From CAVALG01 sp045576295 (GTDB lineage Bacteria; Bacillota; Clostridia; Oscillospirales; Acutalibacteraceae), in the NCBI GenBank assembly GCA_045576295.1, contig JAZNGF010000044.1:1-54454 (forward strand): a stretch of 54,454 nucleotides of DNA, written 5' to 3'. The position numbers and the translations under genes are program-made. Position 1 is the first letter of the stretch. Each line of letters starts with the position of its first letter. Below, in pieces: positions 9,224-18,148 of the stretch. The notes under the pieces are model-generated. The model saw only the letters and a program-made list of their open reading frames with translations, ran no database searches and was not told where the DNA came from.

Positions 9224-10662
9224 TTGCTACTTAACTTTAATTCTTCTAATGCTTCGGCAACAATTTCGCGTTCATCAAGATGTATAGTTTTATCTTTGAG
9301 TATTTGGTAGGTTTCGTGACCCTTGCCCGCAAGAACAACTATATCTCCGCTCTTTGCATTTTTAACCGCATATTTTATTGCGGCTATCCTATCGGGTATT
9401 ACAGTGTATTTATCTTCATACCCCTTCATACCTCCGGTTATATCATCAATTATCTTTTCAGGATCTTCTGTTCTTGGGTTATCGCTTGTTACTATAACGT
9501 AATCAGCTATTGATGCTGCAACTTCGCCCATCTGCGGCCTTTTAGTGCCGTCGCGGTCGCCGCCGCATCCAAACACAGCCACCAGGCGGTTCTTTTCACA
9601 TTCATTAAATGTGTTTAATATATTTTCAAGCCCGTCGGGGGTGTGGGCATAATCGATTATAACAGTGAAGTCGCGCCCTGTTGGCACTACCTCTGCCCTG
9701 CCCTTAACACCTTTCATCAATGCAAGCGCATCGCTTGCGGTTTGCGCGTGAACCCCTAATTCAACCGCGCAAGATACAGCCGCCATTGAATTGTAAACAC
9801 TAAACCTGCCGGCTGTTGAAAGTTTAACACGGCTAATAAGGTTGTAGCCCACAAAGTGGTAAACAATTCCGTCGGGCTTATAGCGTATCTCTTTTGCTGA
9901 ATAGGTTGATTCGTCACTAATAGTCGAATAGGTGCAAACCCTGCAATTAAGCCCTTCAATTAATCTTTCTTTATACGGGTCGTCGTGATTCATAATAGCA
10001 AGATCACACTGCTCAAACAATTTGCGTTTTGCATCGCAATAATTATCCATTGTTTTATGATAATCAAGGTGGTCTTGTGTTAGGTTGGTGAAAACAGCCG
10101 CAGTGAACCTGATCCCGTGAACCCTGCCCTGGTCGAGCGCGTGCGATGATACCTCCATAACACAATAGTCGCAGCCTTCTTCACACATACGATAAAGCAA
10201 TTCATTAACAGTGTATACATCGGGCGTTGTGTTACTTGTTGGGATAGTTTCGTTTCCTATCATATTATTAATAGTTCCTATGAGCCCCACCTTATGGCCG
10301 CAATGTTCGAAAATGGATTTTAACATATAAGAAATTGATGTTTTACCGTTGGTTCCGGTAATGCCAATTATTTTAATGCGTTTTGCAGGCTCGCCGAACC
10401 ACTTAGCGCACATTTCAGCATAGGCTTCTCGCGTGTCGCTAACAATTATTTGGTTAGCAAGGTCTAAATCTTTAGATGCAATTATTACAGCCGCGCCTTT
10501 ATCGGCAGCGGTTTTGGCGTAATCGTGCCCATCCGATACTGTGCCCTTAATGCACACAAATGCATATCCCGAGCACACCTTTCTCGAATCACTGGTAACG
10601 CCCTTTATTTCGGTGTTGCCAATAGTACCAAGAGTGTTCTTTAATAATTCATTCAGTTTCAT
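9220..10662 (-). CDS. murE: UDP-MurNAc-tripeptide synthetase MurE (meso-DAP-adding type)
   Basis: ATP-dependent Mur ligase adding the third amino acid to UDP-MurNAc-L-Ala-D-Glu. It is 480 residues with an N-terminal UDP-binding domain, the central P-loop GTNGKTS, the HTPDGLEN segment and a C-terminal ligase domain. The specificity motif reads DNPR (SDNPRTEDPE), which marks meso-diaminopimelate rather than lysine as substrate. The start at 10662 (MKLNELL) was chosen because the upstream ATG lies only two bases from GAAGGG, while this one lies about 10 from it. murF and murD do not follow, unlike the classical cluster. Confidence 0.95.
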   Translation of the reverse strand: MKLNELLKNTLGTIGNTEIKGVTSDSRKVCSGYAFVCIKGTVSDGHDYAKTAADKGAAVIIASKDLDLANQIIVSDTREAYAEMCAKWFGEPAKRIKIIGITGTNGKTSISYMLKSIFEHCGHKVGLIGTINNMIGNETIPTSNTTPDVYTVNELLYRMCEEGCDYCVMEVSSHALDQGRVHGIRFTAAVFTNLTQDHLDYHKTMDNYCDAKRKLFEQCDLAIMNHDDPYKERLIEGLNCRVCTYSTISDESTYSAKEIRYKPDGIVYHFVGYNLISRVKLSTAGRFSVYNSMAAVSCAVELGVHAQTASDALALMKGVKGRAEVVPTGRDFTVIIDYAHTPDGLENILNTFNECEKNRLVAVFGCGGDRDGTKRPQMGEVAASIADYVIVTSDNPRTEDPEKIIDDITGGMKGYEDKYTVIPDRIAAIKYAVKNAKSGDIVVLAGKGHETYQILKDKTIHLDEREIVAEALEELKLSSN

Positions 10663-10739
10663 AACAAGCATTCCCTTCTTTTGAAACCCAACCAAAACTC
10701 ATCCGTAATACCTGAAATATCTTTTAAAACTGTAACAGT

Positions 10740-12995
10740 TTAATCTGCCGCATCATTCCGCCTGAAATGAACGGTTATCACCGAACCATATTCGGCTGAT
10801 GCACCGGGCTCAATGCTTTGTTTGTAAGCCGTAACGCCCGCATCATTTAAATCAGCACCGTAATACTGAATGTTAAGCCCACTATTTGCGGCAGCCGAAT
10901 TAGCAGCCGATACGGTAAGCCCAACCAAATTCGGAACGGTTACACTTTCAGCCTGAGCATCGTTTGTTGTATATAGCACAACAACACCATTCTTATAAAT
11001 CGACTTTGAAGATTCTGGGAACTGCCTTACAACACTTGTTCCGTTCCCAACAATTTTATACGAAAGCCCTGCCGAGGTTACCGCAGATTTAGCTGCCGCT
11101 AAGTCTTTTCCTGTAACGCTTGGAACACTTATTGCCATTTCTGCAAGTTCTTCTTCGCTATACTGCGGCTCATACCCAAGGTATGGAAGTATTTCTGCTA
11201 ACATTTGCCCTGCGGCAGGCGCCGCTATTGCGCTACCATAGTAAGCCGCACCGTTCGCAACATCGGGTTCATCAACCAAAACAAGAATTGCAATTTCAGG
11301 GTCATCAATCGGGGCCACACCAACAAACGAACCTATATAAAGGTTGTTTCGGTTGCTTTCTTGGTTTTCGGCAACCTTCTGCGAGGTTCCCGTTTTACCT
11401 CCGATTTTATACCCCGAAACATAAGCGTTTTTGCCACCGCCGTTTTCAACAACATCGCCCATCAATCGGCATATTATATCTGAAGTTTGTTTAGATATAA
11501 CCTGCCTTTTAATGTTAGTTCCCGTAACACTAACGGTGTTTCCGTTAGCATCAACAACTTCGCTAACTATATGAGGAGTTACCAAATTCCCCCCGTTTAC
11601 AGCTGCCGATATTGCAGTTATAAGCTGAATTGGGGTGATTTTAAAGGTTTGCCCGAACGAGGAAGACGCAAGCTCAACCGTTCCCATTCTTGAAGCTGAA
11701 TGATAAACCGAATACGATTCACCCGGCAGATCTATTCCTGTTTTTTCGGTTAAACCAAAGGCTGAAAAATATTTGCTGAATTTATCAATTCCAAGATCGG
11801 TTCCCATTGTTATAAAAGCAGGGTTGCAAGAATTATTCATTGCAAGCCCTAAGCTTTGCAGCCCATGACCTGAATGTTTATGGCAATTATACCTTTGGCC
11901 CGAAACGGTTATATTACCAGTGCAGTTATAGGTGCTTGAAACCGATGTTACCTGTTCTTCAAGCGCAGAAGCCGCCGTTATAACCTTAAATACCGAACCC
12001 GGTTCATAGGTGTCTGTTACGGTTTTATTAAGCCACTGGCGGCTAAGCAGGCGGGATTCTTCCGCTTCGCGTTCCTTTTCATCTGTTATTGCTTCAAGCG
12101 AAGCTGCTTCTGTTTCTGATAATTCAAACGGTGAGTTAGGGTCGAAATCTCCCTTAACAGCCATTCCTAAAATCTCGCCCGTTTTAACATTCATAACAAT
12201 GCAGGCGCCTCTTTCCTGTGCCTGATTATCAATTATGGCCTGCTCAAGGTGCTTTTCGCAAACATATTGGATATATGTGTCGATTGTTAATTTTAATGAG
12301 TTGCCCGGCACCGCATCAACAATTTTTTCATAACTAAACGGCATGGCTGTGCCGTTAGATTTTTTCGCAGCTATAACGCGCCCCGAAGTGCCGGTAAGTT
12401 CATTATCATAATACGCTTCAAGCCCTGAAAGGCCTTGGTTATCAGATCCAACAAAACCAAGCGCGCAAGAAGCCAAACTGCCGTTAGGGTAATATCTTTT
12501 AGTGCTTTCATCAAGGCCAATATACGACGACACACTGTTTTCACTTTCCGATAGGTATTCTCTTACAAGGTTGGCCTTATCTTCTTCAACCTTTTTTTGA
12601 ATTATAACATAGCTTAAATCTTTGTTAAGCTTTTCTAAAACCTTTTCACTGTCTAATTCCAAAATGCGTGAAAGATTATCGGCTATTTCGTTTTTAACCT
12701 CATCTCGTTTTTCATCGGTTTTAATATTCTTAAAGCTATTAGGGGTTACATAAACCGTCCACACTGTTGAGCTGGTTGCAAGCAGGTTGCCATTTCGGTC
12801 ATATATATCGCCGCGCTGAGCCGAAACCTCGGTGTCATAAAGCTGTTGCTTTGCGGCCTTATCTTTATAAAAATCAGCCTTTACTATCATAATTCTAATA
12901 AGCTGAAAACCTGTTACTAAAAGAGTAACACCAACCAGAAGAAGAATCATCGCCTTCATTCTAAACGACATTTTTTTAGTTGGCCTAAAACCCAT
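10740..12995 (-). CDS. PASTA-domain class B penicillin-binding protein (SpoVD/PBP2 type)
   Basis: Transpeptidase that cross-links septal (or spore cortex) peptidoglycan. The 751 residues comprise a single N-terminal anchor (about 12-32), a PBP dimerisation region, a transpeptidase domain with the catalytic S334-V-F-K337, S389-C-N391 and K534-T-G536, and two C-terminal PASTA domains (about 622-682 and 683-748). This layout fits SpoVD or the vegetative PBP2x/FtsI. In Clostridia the dcw copy is often annotated spoVD, but function cannot be separated by sequence alone. It lies between ftsL and murE; FtsW is the expected SEDS partner. Confidence 0.93.
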   Translation of the reverse strand: MGFRPTKKMSFRMKAMILLLVGVTLLVTGFQLIRIMIVKADFYKDKAAKQQLYDTEVSAQRGDIYDRNGNLLATSSTVWTVYVTPNSFKNIKTDEKRDEVKNEIADNLSRILELDSEKVLEKLNKDLSYVIIQKKVEEDKANLVREYLSESENSVSSYIGLDESTKRYYPNGSLASCALGFVGSDNQGLSGLEAYYDNELTGTSGRVIAAKKSNGTAMPFSYEKIVDAVPGNSLKLTIDTYIQYVCEKHLEQAIIDNQAQERGACIVMNVKTGEILGMAVKGDFDPNSPFELSETEAASLEAITDEKEREAEESRLLSRQWLNKTVTDTYEPGSVFKVITAASALEEQVTSVSSTYNCTGNITVSGQRYNCHKHSGHGLQSLGLAMNNSCNPAFITMGTDLGIDKFSKYFSAFGLTEKTGIDLPGESYSVYHSASRMGTVELASSSFGQTFKITPIQLITAISAAVNGGNLVTPHIVSEVVDANGNTVSVTGTNIKRQVISKQTSDIICRLMGDVVENGGGKNAYVSGYKIGGKTGTSQKVAENQESNRNNLYIGSFVGVAPIDDPEIAILVLVDEPDVANGAAYYGSAIAAPAAGQMLAEILPYLGYEPQYSEEELAEMAISVPSVTGKDLAAAKSAVTSAGLSYKIVGNGTSVVRQFPESSKSIYKNGVVVLYTTNDAQAESVTVPNLVGLTVSAANSAAANSGLNIQYYGADLNDAGVTAYKQSIEPGASAEYGSVITVHFRRNDAAD

Positions 12996-13029
12996 TGCTA
13001 CCCCTCCTTCAAGTTAAAAAATATACTCG

Positions 13030-13066
13030 AATACGAGAGCCGGGCAAAAAGCCTAACTCTCGTATT
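13030..13066 (-). promoter_or_regulatory. Structured hairpin between ftsL and the PBP gene
   Basis: A perfect 10-bp stem AATACGAGAG / CTCTCGTATT encloses a 17-base loop that can itself pair AGGC with GCC. No U-run follows directly, so it is a weak terminator at best. It may be an attenuation or RNA-processing site in the dcw transcript. Confidence 0.5.
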
Positions 13067-13103
13067 TTTACTTAAAATTTATATGTTTAAAAACTCTAAT
13101 ATA

Positions 13104-13550
13104 TTATTCCGCATCTGCGGTATCAATCTCGTCGGCATTTGTTTTAATGTAAACAACCTGGTTTTTCTCGGTTTTATTCATGCCAAGTTCCTTTGCCGCT
13201 TGCTCAACATTTTTATATGATGTCATTTTTTCAATTTCACAATTAATGCGTGTTGCCTCGCTTTCAAGGCGGCTTATCTCTTCGTTCATAGCAGCCATCT
13301 GGGCATCAACCCTTGTGATCTCGGCCCTTGTGAATACATTTAAAACCACCATTGTAACCATAAAAACAGCAATTGCAACTACACCGATTCTTGCGCGAAG
13401 TGCCTGCCTTGAACGGCTAAGTTTTTTATGTGATACAGAAGGGTGTTTGGTTATAACGGTTTCTTTCTCTTTAGGGCTGGGTGCAGCAGACGATGTAAAC
13501 ATATCAAAGTCGTATGCTAACGACCTGCTGTAGTATTGGTAATTGTTCAT
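13104..13550 (-). CDS. ftsL: Cell division protein FtsL-like
   Basis: Small bitopic divisome protein. The 148 residues consist of a polar cytoplasmic tail (1-53), one membrane helix (about 54-73, with VVAIAVFMVTMVVL), then a heptad-like coiled coil (about 75-115, MAAMNEEISRLESEATRINC) and a short tail containing AAKELGMNKTEKNQVVYIK, the usual end of FtsL/DivIC proteins. The family is poorly conserved, so the call rests on this architecture plus its slot between rsmH and the PBP gene. It starts 10 bases before the end of the spacer that follows rsmH. Confidence 0.85.
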   Translation of the reverse strand: MNNYQYYSRSLAYDFDMFTSSAAPSPKEKETVITKHPSVSHKKLSRSRQALRARIGVVAIAVFMVTMVVLNVFTRAEITRVDAQMAAMNEEISRLESEATRINCEIEKMTSYKNVEQAAKELGMNKTEKNQVVYIKTNADEIDTADAE

Positions 13551-13560
13551 AATAACATCA

Positions 13561-14487
13561 CTAATCCTTTATTTTTTTAACAGCGCGAAGTTTTGCACTT
13601 CGGCTACGCTGATTTTCTTCAAGTTCTTGTTCGCTTGCAGTTATTGGCTTGTTATTAACAAGCTTGCCATCGGGTGTGCGGCCGCAGATGCATATTGGGC
13701 TTTCGGGTGGGCAAATACAACCCTTGCAAAACTCTGCGAACATTCTTTTAACTATGCGGTCTTCAAGCGAATGAAAGGTTATAACGCTTAACACGCCGCC
13801 GTTGTTTAAACATTTAAACCCATCGGCAACACCCTTTTTAACGGCATCAAATTCTCCGTTAACCTCAATCCTGAGTGCCTGAAAACATTTGCGTGCAGGG
13901 TGCCCGCCACGCCTTGCCGCAGCGGGAACAGCATTTTTTATTATTTCGGCAAGTTGAAGTGTGGTTTCTATAGGTGAAACACTTCTTTCCCTGTCTATTG
14001 CCTGTGCTATTCGGTAACTGAACTTTTCTTCTCCATAATCGCGAAAAATTTCATTCAACCGTTTTACCGACAGGGTGTTAACAAGTTCGGCAGCGGTTGT
14101 GCCCTTTTGGCTCATTCGCATATCAAGCGGCGCATCATAGTGGTATGAAAAGCCGCGCTCGCCGTTATCAAGCTGCCAAGAGGATACACCAAGATCCATT
14201 AATATGCCGTCGACCTTATCAATATTTAAATTAGCAAGCACCGATTCTATTTCGCTAAAATTTGCATTTACAACCTGCGCGTTGTACCCCTTAAGTCGTT
14301 CGGTTGCAACCTTAACAGCGTCTGGGTCTTGGTCGATCGCTATTAATTTGCCTGTTGTTAGGCGTGACGCAATCTCGCGTGAGTGGCCTGCACCGCCAGC
14401 AGTGCCATCAACATATATTCCACCCGGTTTTATTTGTAGGGAGTTTACAGTTTCGTTCAGCAAAACAGGCTTATGCGAAAATTCCAA
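13561..14487 (-). CDS. rsmH: 16S rRNA m4C1402 methyltransferase RsmH (MraW)
   Basis: SAM-dependent enzyme that N4-methylates C1402 in the ribosomal P site. The 308 residues are normal. It begins with HKPVLLNETVNSL, has the SAM loop DGTAGGAGHS, the family block DLGVSSWQLDNGERGFS, and RKCFQALRIEVNGE and ITFHSLEDRIVK towards the end. A cysteine-rich turn (CKGCICPPESPICICG) near the C-terminus is typical. It is second gene of the dcw operon, directly after mraZ. Confidence 0.96.
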   Translation of the reverse strand: MEFSHKPVLLNETVNSLQIKPGGIYVDGTAGGAGHSREIASRLTTGKLIAIDQDPDAVKVATERLKGYNAQVVNANFSEIESVLANLNIDKVDGILMDLGVSSWQLDNGERGFSYHYDAPLDMRMSQKGTTAAELVNTLSVKRLNEIFRDYGEEKFSYRIAQAIDRERSVSPIETTLQLAEIIKNAVPAAARRGGHPARKCFQALRIEVNGEFDAVKKGVADGFKCLNNGGVLSVITFHSLEDRIVKRMFAEFCKGCICPPESPICICGRTPDGKLVNNKPITASEQELEENQRSRSAKLRAVKKIKD

Positions 14488-14505
14488 ACCTTAACCCCCC
14501 TAATC

Positions 14506-14931
14506 TTAAAAATCGAGTTCTTCCATAATAGCAGCAATTTCTTGCGGGCTGTATTCGCTGCTTTCCTCTGCCCATTGAGCGCTGTTCCAAACTTCAAGAT
14601 GCGTTGACATACCAAGGATTACTGTTTCACCCTCAAGTGAAGCAAATTCTCTTAAATTCTGTGGAATAAGCACCCTACCCTGAGAATCATATTCAAGCCT
14701 TGTAGCACCCGAATAAAGGTAGTGCTTAACTTTGCTGGCCTTCATATTCGGCAGGCTTCTAATTTTTTGGTCAAGCGCGTTCCACTCATCATTTGAATAA
14801 ATGCAAAGGCAATACTTGCCCTCGAGCCCTTTTGAAAGCATTATGCTGTCGCCCAGCTCTTCGCGGAACTTTGCAGGAATTGCAACACGGCCTTTTTTAT
14901 CGATATTATGTTTGTATTCACCGAATAACAC
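14506..14931 (-). CDS. mraZ: Transcriptional regulator MraZ
   Basis: DNA-binding repressor of the dcw cluster, built from two SpoVT/AbrB-like repeats. The 141 residues show the two half-motifs HNIDKKGRVAIPAKFRE and YDSQGRVLIPQNLREFA. The start is a GTG at 14931 (LFGEYKH...) preceded at about 9 bases by GAGG. A further in-frame GTG upstream lacks a Shine-Dalgarno and would add residues absent from the family. First gene of the operon; repeats that match MraZ boxes lie in its own leader, so autorepression is likely. Confidence 0.95.
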   Translation of the reverse strand: MLFGEYKHNIDKKGRVAIPAKFREELGDSIMLSKGLEGKYCLCIYSNDEWNALDQKIRSLPNMKASKVKHYLYSGATRLEYDSQGRVLIPQNLREFASLEGETVILGMSTHLEVWNSAQWAEESSEYSPQEIAAIMEELDF

Positions 14932-14943
14932 TTTAGGCCGCCT

Positions 14944-14999
14944 CACTTTCCACACAATTTAACACTTTTATGGTGAAATTAAACACTTTTCACCACTTA
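14944..14999 (-). promoter_or_regulatory. Putative MraZ operator: phased AAGTG repeats
   Basis: Reading the minus strand between promoter and mraZ start there are copies of (A)AAGTG whose plus-strand CACTT cores begin at 14944, 14963, 14984 and 14994, with a weaker CACAA copy at 14953. All fall on a grid of about 10 bases, one helical turn. Mollicute MraZ is known to bind repeated AAAGTG(T/G) boxes; the match and the place make this a strong operator candidate. Confidence 0.7.
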
Positions 15000-15006
15000 T
15001 AGAAGT

Positions 15007-15035
15007 ATTATACGTCATCTTAGTTTCAATTTCAA
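15007..15035 (-). promoter_or_regulatory. dcw cluster promoter (before mraZ)
   Basis: On the minus strand TTGAAA (15030-15035), 17 bases, TATAAT (15007-15012). The transcription start should fall near 15000, so the AAGTG repeats lie in the first 55 bases of the transcript, where a bound repressor would block elongation or initiation. Confidence 0.8.
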
Positions 15036-15103
15036 TAGAAATTTTAAATTTTTTCAAAAAATATTTAAAAAGATTCAAGCAATTATTTAGGGGGTTTTAG
15101 GCA

Positions 15104-15139
15104 CAAAAAAACAAGCATACTATTTGCAGTATGCTTGTT
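15104..15139 (-). terminator. Intrinsic terminator after asnS
   Basis: Perfect 10-bp stem (15129-15138 with 15111-15120, ACAAGCATAC), an 8-base loop and a run of seven U on the minus strand. It separates asnS from the mraZ promoter. Confidence 0.9.
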
Positions 15140-15169
15140 CTGTAATTGTATTAAGTTTTTAAAATAAAA

Positions 15170-16537
15170 TTAATAATCGCAGTTCATAGGTGTTCTGTGA
15201 TATGGGATAACATCGCGGATGTTTTCCATATCGGTAAGATACATAACAAGGCGTTCAAAGCCCATTCCAAAGCCCGAATGTGTGCAGCCGCCGAATTTAC
15301 GAAGATTTAGGTACCACCACATATCCTCTTCTGAAATCCCAAGCTCACGAACACGGTTTAACAGCTTATCGTAGTCGGTTTCTCTTTGGCTGCCGCCCAT
15401 AAGCTCGCCGGCGCCCGGAACCAATAAGTCAACCGCGGCAACAGTTTTACCGTCGTCATTTTGATACATATAAAAAGCCTTAATATCTTTCGGCCAATCA
15501 TAAACAAAAACAGGCGAACCAAAATGCTCTTCGGTTAAATACTTTTCATGTTCTTTTGCAATATCTTCACCGTGCTTCGGCTTGAACACAAACCTATCTT
15601 CAACCTTTTTGAGTATTTCAATAGCATCGTAATGGGTAACCCTCGCAATGGTCGAGCCTAAAAATGCGTTAAGCTTTTCCAAAAGATTCGTGCCGTTGAA
15701 CTTCTGTAAAAATTCAAGTTCATCAGGGCAACGGTCAAGCACATATTTAACAACAAACTTTAAGAAGTCTTCTTCAAGATCCATAAGTCCGTTTAAATCG
15801 CAAAAAGCAACCTCGGGTTCTATCATCCAAAATTCCGCCGCGTGGGTTTTGGTGTTTGAGTTTTCAGCCCTAAATGTTGGGCCGAATGTATAGGTTTTAC
15901 CGAATGCAAGCGCAAAGGTTTCGGCCTCTAACTGGCCTGTAACCGCAAGGCAGGTTTCCTTACCGAAGAAATCATTTGCATAATCGGTTTCTCCTGCAGG
16001 CAGTGTTGTTACCTTAAAGGTGTTGCCTGCGCCCTCACCGTCGTTTGCAGAAATAAGCGGAGTATGGGCGTAAACAAAGCCCCTGTCTTGAAAATATGTG
16101 TGCACTGCCATTGCTGCAACACTTCTAACCCTGAACACAGCCTGGAAAACGCGGGTTCTGGGGCGAAGGTATGCCTGCTCGCGCAGAAACTCGAGTGAAT
16201 GCTTTTTAGGCTGAAGGGGGTAATCTTCAGGGCAATCACCCAAAAGCTCAACCGAACTTGCCTGAATTTCAATCTTATCTACGTTGCCGTTAACAAAAAC
16301 AGGTTTGCCTATAACCTTAAGTGATGTCCCAACGTGGAAAGTGTTAACTGTAGAGAAGTTCTCAAGCGAGTCGCCATATACAATTTGAATTGATTTAAAA
16401 CAAGAACCATCGTAAAAATCAATAAATCCGAAGGTTTTTTGTTTCCTGTGGTTTCTAACCCAACCCTCAAGCAGTACTTCGTTTTCCACATAATCTTTTG
16501 TGTTTGCAAAAAGCTCTTTCAATAAAACCTTTTTCAT
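15170..16537 (-). CDS. asnS: Asparaginyl-tRNA synthetase
   Basis: Class IIb aminoacyl-tRNA synthetase charging tRNA-Asn directly. The 455 residues have an N-terminal OB-fold anticodon domain (about 15-100, LEGWVRNHRKQKTFGFIDF), motif 2 (GPTFRAENSNTKTHAAEFW) and motif 3 (GFGMGFERLVMYLTDMENI). The ending RDVIPYHRTP is the usual AsnRS one; the Asp enzyme would differ in motif 2. It is a single-gene unit with its own promoter and terminator, unrelated in function to its neighbours. Confidence 0.96.
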   Translation of the reverse strand: MKKVLLKELFANTKDYVENEVLLEGWVRNHRKQKTFGFIDFYDGSCFKSIQIVYGDSLENFSTVNTFHVGTSLKVIGKPVFVNGNVDKIEIQASSVELLGDCPEDYPLQPKKHSLEFLREQAYLRPRTRVFQAVFRVRSVAAMAVHTYFQDRGFVYAHTPLISANDGEGAGNTFKVTTLPAGETDYANDFFGKETCLAVTGQLEAETFALAFGKTYTFGPTFRAENSNTKTHAAEFWMIEPEVAFCDLNGLMDLEEDFLKFVVKYVLDRCPDELEFLQKFNGTNLLEKLNAFLGSTIARVTHYDAIEILKKVEDRFVFKPKHGEDIAKEHEKYLTEEHFGSPVFVYDWPKDIKAFYMYQNDDGKTVAAVDLLVPGAGELMGGSQRETDYDKLLNRVRELGISEEDMWWYLNLRKFGGCTHSGFGMGFERLVMYLTDMENIRDVIPYHRTPMNCDY

Positions 16538-16577
16538 TTTTCTTCACTCTTCCTATTAAAAGTGTTTAACTTAATTT

Positions 16578-16606
16578 AATATACCACCATATCCCCTCAA
16601 GGTCAA
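16578..16606 (-). promoter_or_regulatory. asnS promoter
   Basis: On the minus strand TTGACC (16601-16606), 17 bases, TATATT (16578-16583), about 40 bases upstream of the asnS start. No T-box leader is visible in the short 5' region. Confidence 0.75.
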
Positions 16607-16671
16607 ACATTTTTTGTTAAATTACACACTAACATCTGCATTATATGCCAATTTTATTACAATATTGTATA

Positions 16672-16700
16672 TTGACATAAAGGTGAAATTGTTATATTCT
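16672..16700 (+). promoter_or_regulatory. Putative promoter of the sugar-transferase operon
   Basis: TTGACA (16672-16677), 17 bases, TATTCT (16695-16700); an alternative TATATT lies two bases closer. It is divergent from the asnS promoter and about 70 bases upstream of the start codon. Confidence 0.5.
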
Positions 16701-16770
16701 TCTTTTAGGTTTTTATATTTAATATTTCGGCGGTATGATGATATAAATTTAATTAGGAGTACAGCTGTTT

Positions 16771-18123
16771 ATGGATATTTTAATAAAATTCAGAAAATCA
16801 ACAATGTTCATATTAAAAATATTAATGGTAATTTCGCTAACCTGTTGTTTTGTTTACTTTTGGCAGCGTTTTTACCAACAATCCCTTTTCAGCTACAAGG
16901 GTAACTTCGTTGTTGTTCTATGCTATGTATCGCTTATGTTTGTGTTCTTTATTTTATACGGTAGTTTTAAAATTGGCGTTTCACGACTGCACGAAATAGT
17001 ATATAGCTGTGGCCTTTCCTTAATTTTCACTAATGTAATATCATACCTTATATTAAGCCTTGTTGCCCGTGAAATGTTAAGTGTTTGGCCGGCAGCGCTT
17101 TTAACCACCGTGCAAATTATCATGTCAACAATGTGTGCATGTATGCTAAACTCCACATATTTCAGAATGTATAAAGCGCGCCACATTTTGGTTGTATTTA
17201 ACGATGACCCTCAAAGCCGAAGCATTATTAATAAAATGAGCCTTATTAATGAGCGTTACAAACTCGATAAAGGCATAAATGTTGAAGCGGGAATAGAAAA
17301 AATCAAAAAAGAGATCGACCGCTACCAAGCAATACTTATTTGCGATATAGAAAAAACGCTCAAAGATGAAATTTTTCTTTATTGTTACACAAAAGGCAAA
17401 AGAATTTACCTGCTCCCCTCGGTTAACGATATAATTATTAATAACGCATACAAAAGCCAGGTATTCGACACACCCATGCTCTTATCAAGAAATGTTGGAC
17501 TTTCGATGGAACAGCTTATCGCAAAAAGACTGCTTGACATCATAGTTTCACTTATAGGTGTTATTGTAACTTCTCCTATAATGCTTTTAATAGCATTATT
17601 CATCAAACTTGATGATGGCGGCCCTGTTTTATTTAAGCAAAACAGAGTTACCCGAAACGGTAAAATTTTCAACGTTTACAAGTTCCGTTCAATGATAGTT
17701 GATGCCGATAAAGACGGCGCGAAAAGAGCAACCGACAACGATGACCGCATCACAAAGGTTGGGAAGGTTATTCGCCGCCTACGTTTAGATGAACTGCCGC
17801 AGCTTTTTAACATACTGTTAGGTTCAATGTCGCTTGTTGGTCCCCGCCCCGAGCGCACACAAAACGTGTTTGAATATAACGCAGCGTTCCCCGAATTCAA
17901 CCTTCGCCATAAGGTTAAAGGAGGGCTTACAGGTCTTGCACAGGTTTACGGAAAATATAACACCACACCCGAAGATAAGCTTATGCTCGACCTTATGTAT
18001 ATTGAAAACTATTCATTTTTAAAAGACATAAAATTACTTATTATGACTTTTAAAATTTTATTTGTAAAGGAAAGCACCGAAGGTTTTTCCGAAAACGAAG
18101 CCACAATCGGCAAGAAAAAATAG
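16771..18123 (+). CDS. Polyprenyl-phosphate sugar phosphotransferase (exopolysaccharide initiator)
   Basis: Initiating glycosyl-1-phosphate transferase that loads a sugar phosphate onto undecaprenyl phosphate for a surface glycopolymer. The 450 residues have an N-terminal region with about four membrane helices (12-130), a soluble linker domain, and a C-terminal bacterial sugar transferase domain from about 252 (KRLLDIIVSLIG, then FKQNRVTRNGKIFNVYKFRSM, RRLRLDELPQL, SLVGPRPE near 355 and GLTGLAQVYG). AGGAG precedes the ATG by 10 bases. It is followed 25 bases later by the VanW gene. The sugar substrate cannot be read from sequence. Confidence 0.9.
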   Translation: MDILIKFRKSTMFILKILMVISLTCCFVYFWQRFYQQSLFSYKGNFVVVLCYVSLMFVFFILYGSFKIGVSRLHEIVYSCGLSLIFTNVISYLILSLVAREMLSVWPAALLTTVQIIMSTMCACMLNSTYFRMYKARHILVVFNDDPQSRSIINKMSLINERYKLDKGINVEAGIEKIKKEIDRYQAILICDIEKTLKDEIFLYCYTKGKRIYLLPSVNDIIINNAYKSQVFDTPMLLSRNVGLSMEQLIAKRLLDIIVSLIGVIVTSPIMLLIALFIKLDDGGPVLFKQNRVTRNGKIFNVYKFRSMIVDADKDGAKRATDNDDRITKVGKVIRRLRLDELPQLFNILLGSMSLVGPRPERTQNVFEYNAAFPEFNLRHKVKGGLTGLAQVYGKYNTTPEDKLMLDLMYIENYSFLKDIKLLIMTFKILFVKESTEGFSENEATIGKKK

Positions 18124-18148
18124 CATTCTAACCCAGTGGAGGTACCTT

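Noticed and set aside
16538..16620. T-box leader before asnS
   Set aside because: The region from promoter to start is only about 40 bases, with no T-box sequence or terminator.
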